DNA from: Raffaelea ambrosiae
Lineage: Eukaryota; Ascomycota; Sordariomycetes; Ophiostomatales; Ophiostomataceae
Direction of reading: 5' to 3'
Assembly: GCA_002778195.1 (NCBI GenBank)
Contig: PCDI01000001.1
Coordinates: forward strand, 4,613,869 to 4,677,868
Length of the DNA: 64,000 nt
A program made the translations under genes and the position numbers. Shown here one piece after another: positions 10,325-21,710 of this stretch. Position 1 is the stretch's first letter; every line of letters begins with the position of its first letter. Below the pieces are notes generated by a model that was not told the origin of the DNA, made no database searches, and saw nothing but the letters and a program-made list of their open reading frames with translations.

Positions 10325-10757
10325 GTCGAATGTATCGATTCTTGAGTAGTAGTTGTATAGTTGTAGTGAGGAAGAAGACCTTGCCTGTGGGCAGATGGTG
10401 GTGATAACAGTAGTTGAAATAGGCTTCTTTAGTATATATGCAACTGTGTGATATCCATGCGCATTAGTATTGCTAAATCAACGGGCTTCTGGAGAGAAAG
10501 CTTCTAATGAGAGAGCATTTAAAAGCCGACGTACATGTTTCCTATCAGGATGAGCGTTATTGTTCGAAGAGGATGGTCAACTGGTATGGCTGGGATGGAA
10601 AGTGGCTGGAAGTCGTAAATGTTGTTGAGTCTGGAAAATGCATGGGTTTCAGGTTGCCGGACGGCAGGTATTTGTACTCGTTAAACAGCTGGACATTTGT
10701 TCACGTCTCTTTGGGCCATCATTGGACAAGTCTCGTCCATTTTGTGAAAGAGCTATC

Positions 10758-10813
10758 TATACTTGTTCATATATACTTGTCCATATAGACTTGTTCATAT
10801 ATACTTGTTCACT
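10758..10813. repeat. 14-bp tandem repeat, four copies
   Basis: Unit TATACTTGTTCATA at 10758-10771, 10772-10785 (one change), 10786-10799 (one change) and 10800-10813 (diverged at the end). It lies about 300 bp downstream of the SAS10 stop. Confidence 0.9.
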
Positions 10814-11122
10814 CAACAGGCTGTTCAGGCTGCCCTGTGATGAGGCCGCGCACAACGGCAGCTGGAGGTGGGCTGGCAAGGCAAGAAAAACGAGGCGTGT
10901 AGCCTGCAAACAGAAGCCAAGCCAACGTGGTTTATGGTACTGATGAACGTGGAAAGCCGTTTGCGAGTCACCCCGGAAGAAAAAAAAAGATTCAAGTCTG
11001 TTGCCCATAAATGCATTGGATATTCCCTATACTGAAAACTTTTATGTCTATGTGTTCCGGCCAGAAATCCCCCTCTGCCCTGAGAACGTGTCTCGTCTCT
11101 CTTCCCCCCTTCTTGCTCTCCC

Positions 11123-13165
11123 CTACAACTTGATACTCCGCACCAGACCCGTCTTGATACCAGTAAGCTCGCCCTTGTAGTTGTCCCGGTCGACGCCCTC
11201 CTTGTACACGTGCCGCATGCTGGCCAGCTGCTTCTTCTTCTTCTCGAACTTGACCCGCTTCTTCACACGCGGATTGTTCTTCTTCTCCTTGATCGTCTTG
11301 TGGTTCAAGCCCTTGTTCTTCTCGATCTGGTACGTCAGCTGCCGGCGGCCCGTCTCGTCCTTCCACAGCGCCGGCTCCACACGATCCAGACGGCCCGCCT
11401 CGATGGCTGCCTTGCGCGCGGCCTTGACGTCCTGCTTGTCCTGGTTCTTCTTCACGATGCTGTCGTAGTACGCCATGGCCTCCTCGTCGTTCTGCTTGGC
11501 GTCCGGCTCATCGTCGTCGTCGTCGTCGTCACTGCCGCCAAGCTCCTCGCCAGGCTTGGGCGCACGCTGGCCGCGCCGCTCGGCCTCGAGAGCAAGGCGT
11601 GCCTGGCGATCCCGCAGACGCTCGCGGTAGGGCACGTCCATGTCGCCGCCAGTGGTGCTGTTGCCGGCCGCACGTCCCTTCTTGGATTCGTTCTGTTGCA
11701 CCTGGGAGGTGAAGAAGGCGATGGACTTTCTGCGCGTGGCATTCTCCTCGGCCGTCCGGGCATCGATGTGCTGCAATTCGCCCAGGCTGTCGTCGGCCTC
11801 GTCGTCGTCGTCGTCGGAGTATTCCTGCAGAGCCTGCCTCTTTTCTCTCTTCTTGGTCAAGGTGTTGAGCGTTTTGACGAGGCCCTTGGCGCTCTTGTCC
11901 TTCTTCTTCTTCTCCTCCTTGTCCTTCTTGCTCTTCTTCGTCTTCTTGGCGAACTTCTCCATAACATCCAGAACATCCAGATCTGGCAGTTCTGCCAACA
12001 TGTCCTCGGGCAAGTCATCCACGTCCCCAACATCGCTGCCAGTCTCTATTTCTCCGAGATCGGCTTGGCCCTTGGCAAGGTCCTGGGCACGCTCCTCGTC
12101 CTTGGCGTCTGCAGCTGCCGTCCTCCGGGCCTGCACACGCTTGACCCAGGCCCACGTCTCGCGGCAGTCGACCAGGTACTGCATGACCTCGTGGTCGTGC
12201 AGCTCCTCCGGGTCCATGAGGAACTTGGAGCCGCCCGGGTTGTCCCGCGTCGGCGCCATGAGCAGCGAAAAGTAGAGCGACATGGTGGCCAGGTAGCAGG
12301 CGAGCACGCGGTACTGGACGACCTCGAGAGACCGGCTGGGCTTGCCCTCGGCCAGCTTCTTATACTGGACCAGCAGGGGCTCGAGCTCGGCAAACTCGTC
12401 GCACATGTAGTCGAACTCTGGGTAGAGGCTCTGCAGCATCTGGTACTGCTCTTCGGGCGTCAGGCGGTCGATCTCTTCGGCCGTCTTCATGGTCAGCTTG
12501 ACGACACCAGAAGCACCGGCGCCCGCCTTGTCCTGCCCCTCCTCCTCGTCCGGGTTGGCCCACTCGTCTTCGTCAAAGAAATCAGAGGCGGTCATGCGCG
12601 AAAGCTGCTTGCTCTGCAGCTTGCGGGCCTCTTCTTCCTCTTCACGGGCATTCTCTTCCGTCTCGATGACCTCGTTGTCGTAGTAGTCATTCCTGGACGA
12701 GCCCCACCAGCCCTCGTCCTGCTCGTCGCCACCACCACTCCTCTTCTTCGTCTTCTCCACGCCTTCATCCTCGTCATCGTCCTCGTGGAGATCCTCTTCA
12801 AATTTTCGTGCCACGGCCCGGTGGTAGTTCTTGTTGTGTATGGCAAACTCCCTCTGCGTCTTCTTCAGCCGCTGGTACTCTTCATCGTCGTCGTCCGAGT
12901 CGTCTGCTGAGTCGTCCGAGTCGCGCGCAAACACTTCCTCGTCGGACTCTTCCAAAAACTCCTCCTCCTTCTCCTGTCGCTTCTGGCGCTTGGAGCCTGG
13001 CTCGTCCTCGAACAGGATCTGGTCCTGGTCGATGAAGTGCTGTTCCTGTTCATCCGCGATGTCTTTGTAGGATGTGATGGGGCCAATTCGGGCGTCCTTA
13101 GGGTCGTATTCTTTGGGTCCCGCCGGCTCAGCCGGGCGCCGTGATGCCTTTCTCTTCTTAGCCAT
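11123..13165 (-). CDS. SAS10: U3 snoRNP-associated protein Sas10/Utp3 (small-subunit processome)
   Basis: Nucleolar component of the SSU processome needed for early cleavage of the 18S pre-rRNA; originally found as a silencing disrupter. Single exon, 680 aa, start context aaatcaccATGG. Central Sas10/Utp3/C1D domain at about residues 233-318 (LTPEEQYQMLQSLYPEFDYM ... YLATMSLYFSLLM). The Sas10 C-terminal domain is the last 75 residues, basic, with KNKGLNHKTIKEKKNNPRVK and ending GIKTGLVRSIKL. Large parts between are acidic (Asp/Glu runs at residues about 55-160 and 450-560) or Lys-rich, as usual for the family. The identification rests on both terminal domains and is strong. Confidence 0.93.
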   Translation of the reverse strand: MAKKRKASRRPAEPAGPKEYDPKDARIGPITSYKDIADEQEQHFIDQDQILFEDEPGSKRQKRQEKEEEFLEESDEEVFARDSDDSADDSDDDDEEYQRLKKTQREFAIHNKNYHRAVARKFEEDLHEDDDEDEGVEKTKKRSGGGDEQDEGWWGSSRNDYYDNEVIETEENAREEEEEARKLQSKQLSRMTASDFFDEDEWANPDEEEGQDKAGAGASGVVKLTMKTAEEIDRLTPEEQYQMLQSLYPEFDYMCDEFAELEPLLVQYKKLAEGKPSRSLEVVQYRVLACYLATMSLYFSLLMAPTRDNPGGSKFLMDPEELHDHEVMQYLVDCRETWAWVKRVQARRTAAADAKDEERAQDLAKGQADLGEIETGSDVGDVDDLPEDMLAELPDLDVLDVMEKFAKKTKKSKKDKEEKKKKDKSAKGLVKTLNTLTKKREKRQALQEYSDDDDDEADDSLGELQHIDARTAEENATRRKSIAFFTSQVQQNESKKGRAAGNSTTGGDMDVPYRERLRDRQARLALEAERRGQRAPKPGEELGGSDDDDDDDEPDAKQNDEEAMAYYDSIVKKNQDKQDVKAARKAAIEAGRLDRVEPALWKDETGRRQLTYQIEKNKGLNHKTIKEKKNNPRVKKRVKFEKKKKQLASMRHVYKEGVDRDNYKGELTGIKTGLVRSIKL

Positions 13166-14452
13166 GGTGATTTGGGGGATGGATATATAGTGTCGATTGT
13201 GTCGAGGCGGATGAATTGGCAGAATTATCGAGGACGGAGGTTTTTTTTTTTGGTAGTTTGAACGCTGATAACGGATTTTTTTTCTTATCGGACTGGAGAG
13301 CGCTGGTTATCAACACGCTAGTCTATTTATGGACTGGCTCTCTCAGGCCCATCAGCCTCACAAATTGTGAACAGCTCTGGATCTGCTCCATAGCTGCCGT
13401 GCTGTGTCAATTTTGTAGCTCGGCATTCGGCCTTGTGAATGAGTTCATCTGTTGCGTAATTGCGTAATCTTTCCTTCTATTTGTTGTCTCCCCATCTTTG
13501 TCCGTCGGGTCGTAGAGCTGCCCCAAGGCTGTGTGCACGTGATCCAACACTGGTGGACACAAGGGACAAGATCGAACCCCATATTTAGCCGCATTCTGAA
13601 TAAGAAGGCAAGGATGAGAAAAGCCTACGTTACCAGATGCGGTATGTAAATACATGTCAAGCTGCCACAACCAGATTTTGACGCGATAGCCAGAGCTTAT
13701 TTTTTGGAAGGAGTTGGCAGGCGCCTTCCACCTCCGGCGCTCTCACAGGAGAAGAGGCGTGATTGGTTGACGAATATCCACGGGTGGCCAGGCAGACGTG
13801 TCTGCCTGCGCAACGAGAAACGCTTTATTAACCCTTTCCTCCTTTTTGCGTTGACATTGCAGATTCCTCACTAGACATACTCACTAGACATCTACACTAC
13901 TCGAATTGTATAGAACTTATTGGTCTGTTTGCCCTCTTTCGCCCTCTGGCTTTTGGACATATCTCTAACACAAACCACTTGCATGATAAGAACTAGCAAA
14001 AGACACAAAAAGACACAATGTGCCATTGGGAGATTGTCCGATGCACGTTTTGCGGGTGGGAGAGATCTCGCGATCGAACCATCACTTGTGCCGGCGGCGA
14101 CCACCAGCCGTTCACCCAAAATGCAACTTGGAATATCAGCTATTCAGGGCTATGCTACAGTTGCTCTAACCCGACCCCTCCGGACTCCGATTAAGAACTT
14201 CTTTCGAGTTGGGGGCCTGCACTGATTTGGCGATGGAAGGAGAGCTATGTAGGCAGAGTACAGCCATCGTTTTGTCCTTTCTAGAGATCCGCTTGTCGGC
14301 ATCCGCGAAATAAAGGCGAGACGCCATGCAGTATGCCATGTTGAGAGCGTTGGAACTCGTGTTTGGTACCCAGTTAGAACCCAAGATACACAATCCCAGA
14401 AAGCCATCACCACCAGCTGCCGCCTTCTTCTTTCCCCAGGCCAACCGCCATA
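13166..14452. other. Intergenic between SAS10 and an unrecognised ORF
   Basis: Contains the SAS10 promoter side, including an ATTGG (inverted CCAAT) at about 13762 and a near-perfect inverted repeat at 13789-13808. On the minus strand 14150-14513 is open in two frames at once (see findings), but neither product is recognisable. No other gene is supported. Confidence 0.5.
13789..13808. repeat. Inverted repeat with 9-bp arms
   Basis: Arms CAGGCAGAC and GTCTGCCTG flank a 2-nt centre. The position, about 630 bp upstream of the SAS10 start codon and near a CCAAT box, would suit a dimeric regulator site, but no factor is assigned. Confidence 0.7.
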
Positions 14453-14944
14453 TCACTGCACGCTTGCATCCTCGGGCGTAGAAGTCTGTCTTACCATCGA
14501 CCGAGGATTCCAATATGTCGGCACCTGGCCGTCCGAATAATCCACAGAAAAGGGCACCTCGCTACCAAACCCGTTGGAGTCGTGAAGCTTGCGAACTTCT
14601 TCGTTGATTCTGTCGGTCATGCCGGCGGTGGCAGTGGCTGCTTTGGTCGAGACGCCCATGTGGACCATGATCAGAGGCAGGTCATTCGTGCCCTTTAGGT
14701 GAGCGGTCACCGGATCGTACTTCTCATTGAAGACGTCGAAGACGATCGCGATGCGTCCCATGCGGTGCTTGGCTACGAGCTTGGGTGTAGGCAGCGAGTT
14801 GTCGGGGTTGGATGGCACAAAGCTGTTCTCGACGAGGAATTTCAGAGCCGCTGCAACCACCTCCTCGGGTTTGTCCCAGGCCGAGTCGGTGAACGGACAC
14901 CGCCTCGCGATGTTGACAAGTACTCTCGTTGCGGTAGGCGCCAT
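14453..14944 (-). CDS. Hypothetical protein, 163 aa, not recognised
   Basis: Open frame from ATG at 14944 (context cagagATGG) to TGA at 14453. The composition is protein-like: mixed hydrophobic and charged blocks such as ALKFLVENSFV and RMGRIAIVFDVFNEKYDPV, with no low complexity. I see no signal peptide, membrane segment or catalytic motif. A donor-like GTAAGA follows codon ATG near the 3' end (about 14497-14492), and the sequence beyond is open in other frames, so the real C-terminus may lie in a further exon. It is divergent from the ketodihydrosphingosine reductase gene across a 482-bp region. Function unknown. Confidence 0.5.
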   Translation of the reverse strand: MAPTATRVLVNIARRCPFTDSAWDKPEEVVAAALKFLVENSFVPSNPDNSLPTPKLVAKHRMGRIAIVFDVFNEKYDPVTAHLKGTNDLPLIMVHMGVSTKAATATAGMTDRINEEVRKLHDSNGFGSEVPFSVDYSDGQVPTYWNPRSMVRQTSTPEDASVQ

Positions 14945-15426
14945 CTCTGTCCCTGGGTGTCGAACGTTGACGAGTGCGTGGGAACGGCCTGTTTACCGTC
15001 ACCGCCCGTGTACCTTCCCCGCGAGAGGTCACGTGCACATATTCCATCGAATTTTTTCGGTCAGCTCGGCAGGGGAGTATTGATTCCAAAAAAAGGGGCC
15101 CTTGGGAATAAGCCATCACCGGTGTCATTGGACAATGGAAACCAGGAGTTGTGCTGGGGGTGCAAAAGTGCCGGCTTGGCTGGCCATAGGTATATCCCGT
15201 TCTGGGTACCGACTGTGCTCGTACGCCGTACGTACTTGCCCAAAACAGCTCTTTCCCTCGTTAATATCCGACCCTAAGAGAAAAAGACGAAAGCGGCGGC
15301 TCCATCTTTCTTGGACTTCTAGAATGCCCACCCTTCACACACACATACCCCCTTCTCTGCCCTCCCCCGTCCCCTTCTTTCTGGCGCCCGCTTTCTCTCT
15401 TCGATGCGTATACAATCTTCCGGGCC
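14945..15426. other. Divergent promoter region (hypothetical ORF / TSC10)
   Basis: 482 bp between two diverging start codons. The last 100 bp before TSC10 are CT-rich, as in many fungal leaders. No gene seen. Confidence 0.5.
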
Positions 15427-16644
15427 ATGCCGACTCTCAGCACATCGACCGTAGCTCTGACCTCTGCCAGCGCTGTTGGAGCTTCTCTCGTTGCCGCCGC
15501 CAGCATGGGTCTCTTTAGCAAGAACCATATGCCCGTCGAGGGCAAGGTGCGTTGCACATGGGGGAACAGGATGCAATATGTATGCTGCAAACAAGAAAGC
15601 GCTGACCCATCGTGTCAAGACGGTCCTTCTCACCGGCGCCTCCGAAGGCATGGGCCGGGCGGTGGCCAAGCAGCTCGCCGCCCAGGGCGCCAACATCATT
15701 GTGGTCGCCCGCAACGTCGGCCGTCTCGAGGAGACCGTAGCCGAGCTCAAGGTAAGGAGGAGCAGGAGGAGGAGGAGGTGGTGGTTGGGCACCTGTTGGG
15801 TCATTCGGGTTCCTCGCCCGCTGACCTCCCTGTCTAGGCGGCCGCCAAATCCCCGGCCCAGCGCTTCCAGTACATCGCCGCCGACGTGTCCCAGCCCGAC
15901 TATGCGCGCGCCGTCGTCGGCGACGCGCTCGCCTGGAACACGCCGTCCGGCGCGCCCATTGACATTGTGTGGTGCATTGCGGGGGTGTCCACGCCGATGC
16001 TCTGGCTCGAGGAGCCGCGCGACGTCGCCCTGGGCGCCACGCGCCGCAACATGGACGTCAACTTTTACGGCAGCGCCGAGATGGCCCACGCCATCCTGCG
16101 CGAGTGGCTGCGGCCCGAGGCGCCCTTCCGGGAGCCGCGCCACCTGGTCTTCACCGCGTCCGTCGCCGCCTTCTACGCCATCGTCGGCTACACGCCCTAC
16201 AACCCGGGCAAGTGGGCCCTGCGCGCCCTGGCCGACTCGCTGCAGCAGGAAGTCCAGCTGTACGCGGCGACGCACCCGGTGCGCGTCGCCATCGTGTACC
16301 CGGGCACCATCCTGTCGCCGGGGCTCCAGCGCGAAAACCAGACCAAGCCCGCCATCACCCTGCAGCTGGAAAAGGACGACCCCCAGCTGACGCCCGACGA
16401 GGTGGCCACGCAGGCCATCCGGGGCCTGCAGCGCGGCCACCACTTTGTGACCGTCTCGCTGCTGGGCGACTTGATGCGGTGGAGCGTGCTGGGCGGCAGC
16501 CCGCGCAACAATGTGGTGCTGGACACGCTGGGCGGCTGGGCGCTGGTGGTGATCATGTTTTTTGTGCAGTGGTGGATGAACGGGGACATCCGCGCCTACG
16601 GCCGCAAGCACGGCCACCCGTCGACCTACGCCAAGACGCAGTGA
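15427..16644 (+). CDS. TSC10: 3-ketodihydrosphingosine reductase (short-chain dehydrogenase)
   Basis: NADPH-dependent reduction of 3-ketodihydrosphingosine to dihydrosphingosine, the second step of sphingolipid synthesis, at the ER. Three exons: 15427-15546, 15620-15751 and 15838-16644; introns of 73 and 86 nt, both in phase 0; 352 aa. SDR features: nucleotide-binding TGASEGMG (residues 45-52), catalytic Ser in FTASVAAF (about 192) and Tyr-x3-Lys in GYTPYNPGK (about 205-209). A hydrophobic C-terminal segment (WALVVIMFFVQWWM) suits ER membrane anchoring. The first ATG (15427) adds a 26-residue Ala/Ser/Val-rich N-terminus; initiation at 15505 (MGLFSKNHMPVEGK) is also possible. The TSC10/KSR1 assignment, rather than a generic SDR, rests on the block from TVLLTGASEGMG through the active site and the C-terminal anchor. 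Confidence 0.87.
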
Positions 16645-17105
16645 GCCGAGGTGGTGGTTCAAAACACAACAAAAAGGGAGGGTTCAAAAAGAAAAAGCAC
16701 AGGTCAGGCGCCGAGAGAGGAGACCATTCCGTGCAGCAATGAGCGTTGTTTTTGAGTTTACTTTTTTCTATCATTTATGCTTCGTGTGGATAAAAATCCA
16801 CGTTTATTTTTTTTTTATGCGTCTACTAATACCCTTTCTATCCTTTCATTTCCTCAGTTTCCAATGCCGTTTTTTTTTCTATCTTTCCTCTTTTGTAAGC
16901 TTAGCTACCGAAAATAAGATTGAAAATATAAGACGCCGTTTGATGAAGCAGGAAGACGCAAGAAAGAAAGCTGCGCCACCTGAATGCAATGAATTGACAA
17001 AACACGGCATCCCGTTTTGTGACTCGGTCTCGCCCCAACACCGTACGATAAACCAAAAAGGAGGAAGAAAGCAAATCACCTTCCACCACGCCTCCACCCA
17101 TCCAC
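16645..17105. other. Convergent intergenic: TSC10 and URB2 3' ends
   Basis: 461 bp, AT-rich in the middle with T-runs. It probably consists only of the two 3' untranslated regions. Confidence 0.5.
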
Positions 17106-20100
17106 TCATATACCCTTCCACTTCCCATTCCGCCGCCAGTTGTGGTACAGATCCTTGAAAAACACCCGGCCCGGCGCGTCCATGCTGTCGCCGGCCATCA
17201 TCCGCGTGTTGTCCGACAGCACATTCAGAATCGCAAACAGGCCCGGCTCCAGCGCCTTGCTGATGCTCCGCGGCACCACCTGGCCCGTCGTCTGCAGATG
17301 CGTGTAGGACAGCAGCACCATGTACATGTACTTGCCCGCCAGTCGCTTCGACTTGTCAATGGCTGACCGCACCTGCGTGTTCTGCTCGCCAGGGGCCGCA
17401 CCGTTCTCCCGGTGCTTGATCGAGACCATGGCTGCCTTGGGCTCGCAGATCATCTCAAAGAGGCGGGACAGCCGCGCCGCCTGCGGCACCCACTGCTCGG
17501 CGCCACCGCTTCCCGTGTCGACCGCCTCCTCCCCTCCTGCGGCCGCGTCCGTCCTTGCCTCCGCCGCGCGCGAGCTCACGACCAGACGCTCCAGGAGGTG
17601 TTGCAGAGCCGGCACAACCAGATTGTACCGGTCCTCTACTCGGAACCTGTGCCGCTGAAGAATGGCTGTCATCAGCTCGCAGGCCTCGTTGAACGTCAAC
17701 GGCGAAGCGCGCACAGTGTCGTTGTCGAGCGGGCTGTTCAGCTCCACCATGTGAGCCACCGCCTCCAGTGTGATTTCCACATTCCACTGGTTCATGGCCT
17801 TGGCCGACTTGTTGTTCGCCAACAGTGTCACCACGGTGCCAGACAGCAGTCTGCACTCCACCAGACTGTCTGCAATTGCGAGCCGCCGTGTGAGTTCGCC
17901 ATGCACGGCACCAAGGCTGAATGCATCATCGGCAGACTGGGTCTGTGGGACATTCGGTCCATCTAGAAGAATGCAAGGTTAGTGGGGAAATGTAAATCGT
18001 CTGTGGGATACAAAAAGAGTGACTCTTACCAAATACACGAGACAGCAGCAGCCGGATGGCAAAGATCTGTGAAATGGGGTGCTCTGGCTTTGCTCGCAAA
18101 GCAGTGGCCAGATCCTTCATATATGCCAGCAGATCTTCGTGTGTACAATCTGCGATTTCGGCCTGGATGTAATCGGCGATGAGTTGGGGGTCATCAAACA
18201 CCGGCGGAGCAGCCGTATTGCTTCTTGTAGCGGAGCCGCTCTCGTCGTTATCACTCGGACGCAGACCCTGGAAAGAGACTTCATGGGGAAGCCGTTCTTG
18301 GCCCTGCAAGTAGCGAGCCATGAATGTCTTCCACAACCAGCCCAGCTTCTGGTTTTGGCCGCATAGCGAGGTCGCCACGGACTTCATCTTCGGCGTCAAG
18401 GCCGCCAACGTAGACTGTTGAAACGGCAGAGACAACCCAGGAACCAAAGAAGCCCTGAAAGCCAGCAGCAATGGCAACAGTAATGGATCCGCTATTGAGC
18501 CTTCCGTTCCGGAGCTTGACTTGAGGAAAAGGGAAATCTGCGAGAGAACAAGACCTGCCAGAGTTGTCTTGATGTGCTTGATCTTTGTGGCATCGAGCTT
18601 GGCAGAGTGCGTCTTGCTGATAGCCACCAAAACAACACTGGAGATGACCATGCGCAGGTTCGTAGATGGGGAAGATGCGTCTCCTGCTTCGTCCCAGGAA
18701 GACACACTGCCATACACAACGTCGAATTTGCTGCTGAGCGAGTCGGACAGATACGATTTCAGTCCGGCCGCTGCTATGTTGTGGAAACGATCCCACAAAT
18801 GGACAGCAGAGTCGAGTGGTAGAGTGCTCACATAAGATTCCAAAAATTGGCCAAGCGAGACGACATGCTCGATGTCAATAGCCTGTACGGTTGGGTTAGC
18901 GAAGACCTGAGGGGCGACATGAGGGATGCAGTAGGGCCACACGTACTCCATGGTTCGGGGTTTGGGTAAGGAAAGACAACAGTTTGACTGCAGAGGAAGC
19001 CTTGCCGGCTGGCAGAGGCCCCTTGCCTTCAGGGACCAGGATGGACATGATACGAGCTATCCGCGGTGGTGCCAACAAGACTGGGTTGGCCATGACAACT
19101 GCTCCCGCGACCTCGTCGAACACTTGGTCCTCCTTGCGCACTGCCTTGTCCAGGCAATCCACGTAGTTCTCCATGCTCCCTTCCAGGAGTCTTTGAACAA
19201 CCGGTTTTGTGTTTTTGGATGCGAGCGTTTGAACCCCAGAGATCTCTCCCATGCTGAGAGCGTTGATCTTTCCCGTGAGATACTGGAACACGGCCGGGTG
19301 AACGATTGCCCTTTTCTCAGGCCGTCCCAGAAGCGAGCCGTCGAGGAACTTGCTTGGGTTCTCGCAATCTTCCTTGTCATCGCTATAGTAAATTGAGCCG
19401 TTAGAGATGGGCTTTTCTGCAAAGAATACAAGAGTCGTAGGAGACCTACCAGATCAAAATCTGAGGGCCAGACACGAGCCATGTGGTAAATGTCGCTAGG
19501 GTTTCCACGTTTGAACCGAAAGCATTCGTGGCTCCTTCCTCGCCCTTGGCATATGCTTCCAGCCGCTTTGCGACGTGTTGGACCAACTCCCTTTTGTCGT
19601 CCTTGTCGAGGGCTGCCAGCTCTTTCTTGAAATAGCTAAAGAACCGCCGGACCATGTCGAGAGCTTCTTGTTTTGCACTGCCCAGTGGAAGAAGCATATG
19701 CAGCAAAAACGTGAGTTTGAAGGCCTCAAAGGAATGGGCACTGAGCGCCGTGTTGCCCTTGGGCTTGGCCACCTTTTTCAAGCCAGCCTTGTTGGCCTCC
19801 CAGGTGCGCTCGACGACGGGTGTACCGGCCCAGTACATGGCACAGCCGATCAGCCGCCATCGAATGCTCAGGATTTCGGAAGGGAGGGTCCTGGGGAGAT
19901 CGGCAGCTTCGAATGCATCCGCAAGCCTGGTCTTGACGGCCTCGCCATACTCGTCGAGATGAAGTCCTTGGGCGATGGCGTCGAACACCACCAATCTTGC
20001 CATAGCCCTGGCTGGCGGCTCGGTCTCGCCCTCCAATGAGGTCTCCATGGTGTCCAGCTTGTCGAGCAAGGCCTGGAGTTCTTCCACTGTCAACGCGCTT

Positions 20101-21710
20101 TCCAATGAATTTGATACGGTGGTCCGAATGCTTTCACAGAGGAAGGCGGATTGTAAAGACCCCAAGGTCTGGACATCCTTCAGCCGACTAATACTGTCGT
20201 GCCAGCGTGTGATGAATTCAGACAGGCTGCGGGCGTTAATGAAGCCTTCGGCAAGAGAGGTGAGGAACAAGGATGCGGATTGGTAGTCGGCATCGCTGGC
20301 GTTGGTCGCGGAAGAGATCTGCAGCTGCTCTAGAATGTCGTCCAGCAGTTTTCTGCCCGTGTCTGAGACCAGAAACACATCGGCATCGCAGCGGGCAATG
20401 GACGACACCAGCCGCCAGTCGGTTGCCGTCTTGGATTTCTCCTTTTTTTGGTCTGGGAGAACACAGTGCTGACATATGCTTTCGAGAGTTTCACGCGAGG
20501 GCGAAGCGTGGTGCTTCGTGGCCATGTCCAGCATGTCTGCCAGGACTCGGTTTTGCGCTGCTCTCTTCAGAGTGCTGGACCCCCTGAGAGGCTGCTGGAT
20601 CTTTTCAAAGACAGTCTGTATCCAAACCTCGTTTTCCCTCTTTGTCGTGCCAATCGTCTTGTGGGCAATCTCGAGGGCAAGTCGGAACAGGACCAGTTCA
20701 CGGGCCACAGTAATGCCAGCCCCCTCTCCAATGGCCGCCGCAAGCGTCCTTGTCTCTTTGCTGGCCAAAAATTCTTCTCGGGCTGGCTGCACCGTGCTCT
20801 TGATGAGGAACTGGCGGAGGGCAGCGGCCCAGCGCCTCCTCGTCTTCTCGTCCACGGTGTGCTTTGCCGACGCATTGGATGGCAGCTCCAGCAGATGGCC
20901 GAGCATGGCCAGCGCCGTGGGAGCAAGATCCCGGGCCACGCGGAGAGAGTCCTCCAGATCCGTCTTGCGCAGAGTCCAAACAGTGACAAAGGTGTCCATC
21001 CAGGATACGTGTCCCTCAAGGCCGGGCTCGGATATGCTCGCGTCCGCGTCGTCGTCGATGTCGATCTGGCCCCACTGGCCCCGGAGAAACATGTTGGCAA
21101 GACCAAGGAACGGCGTGAGATAGCCCATGGCCTCGGCGCCTTGTCTGTAGAACAGCCCCTGGATGTGCGACGGTCCGCTTCGCTCAAAGGTGAACGAGAC
21201 GCCGTATTTGGATGCTTTTCGTCCCTCCTTCTGCGCCGCCTTTGCTTCCCGGAGCAGATCCATGAGAGAAGCCACGGCCCGGAAGACGGCTGCCACACAC
21301 CGCTGCGCCTCCCTTGAGCGCTCCGCTGGCGCGTCTGATGCTGAGAGGATTTCCGTGAGATCCTCGAGTGTCTTCGTGACGACGACAGAGAACTTCTTCT
21401 GCTGCAGGATGAGCGCAAGATTGAAGAAGGGCACCCGGTAGAAGATGCACGACAGGACGGCCCAGGTCTTGGGAGAGCAGCGTATCCTTTCGGCGGCCGC
21501 TGTGTCTTTGCCGTTGATGCCGTTGAAGAGCCATCGCAAGGCGTGCTCCTCGGCGGCCTGCAGCCGTGGTTTCGGGCTTCTTGCTGCATGCGCCGTGGCC
21601 GTCAGGCCAGCATGTATCTTGTCGATTTGCTCGAGAGCATCCTCGTAGGTCTTGGGAAACGCCCTCGCAACCTTGAGGAAGGCCAACTCGCCTCGGCGCC
21701 CTTCCGCCAT
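17106..21710 (-). CDS. URB2: Ribosome biogenesis protein Urb2/Npa2
   Basis: Nucleolar protein of the early pre-60S particle, acting with Urb1/Npa1, Dbp6, Nop8 and Rsa3 in 27S pre-rRNA maturation. Four exons on the minus strand: 21710-19450, 19382-18947, 18882-18030 and 17962-17106. The introns (67, 64 and 67 nt) each have a CTAAC branch site. The summed length gives 1468 aa, longer than the yeast protein (about 1170 aa). The N-terminus (MAEGRRGELAFLKVARAFPK) starts at 21710; 27 more codons are open upstream but unlike the family. The last exon carries the Urb2/Npa2 C-terminal domain: KYMYMVLLSYTHLQ, then RSISKALEPGLFAILNVLSD, and a DAPGRVFFKDLYHNWRRNGK block just before the stop. Most of the rest looks helical and repeat-like. 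The family call rests mainly on the C-terminal domain. Confidence 0.82.

Larger units (their letters stand above)
9131..11122. other. AT-rich intergenic stretch between COG1 and SAS10
   Basis: From about 9430 to 10060 the sequence is much more AT-rich than the flanking genes, with T-runs and no long codon-biased frame. 9131-9430 should contain the COG1 promoter. A Cys-rich ORF (10053-10268, minus) and a 14-bp tandem repeat (10758-10813) are listed separately. A plus-strand frame at 10507-10788 (93 codons from ATG) has no recognisable motif and runs into the repeat, so it is not called. Confidence 0.55.

Noticed and set aside
11210..12910. 566-codon plus-strand frame over SAS10
   Set aside because: Leu/Val-rich mirror of the acidic and Lys-rich codons of SAS10.
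13565..13590. tRNA-like B-box GGTTCGATC (minus strand)
   Set aside because: The flanking T-stem bases do not pair and no A-box or acceptor stem is visible at the right distance.
14065..14095. Second GGTTCGATC-like B-box (minus strand)
   Set aside because: No T-stem complementarity and no tRNA body.
15319..16662. 447-codon minus-strand frame over TSC10
   Set aside because: Mirror of the SDR exons and introns; no motif.
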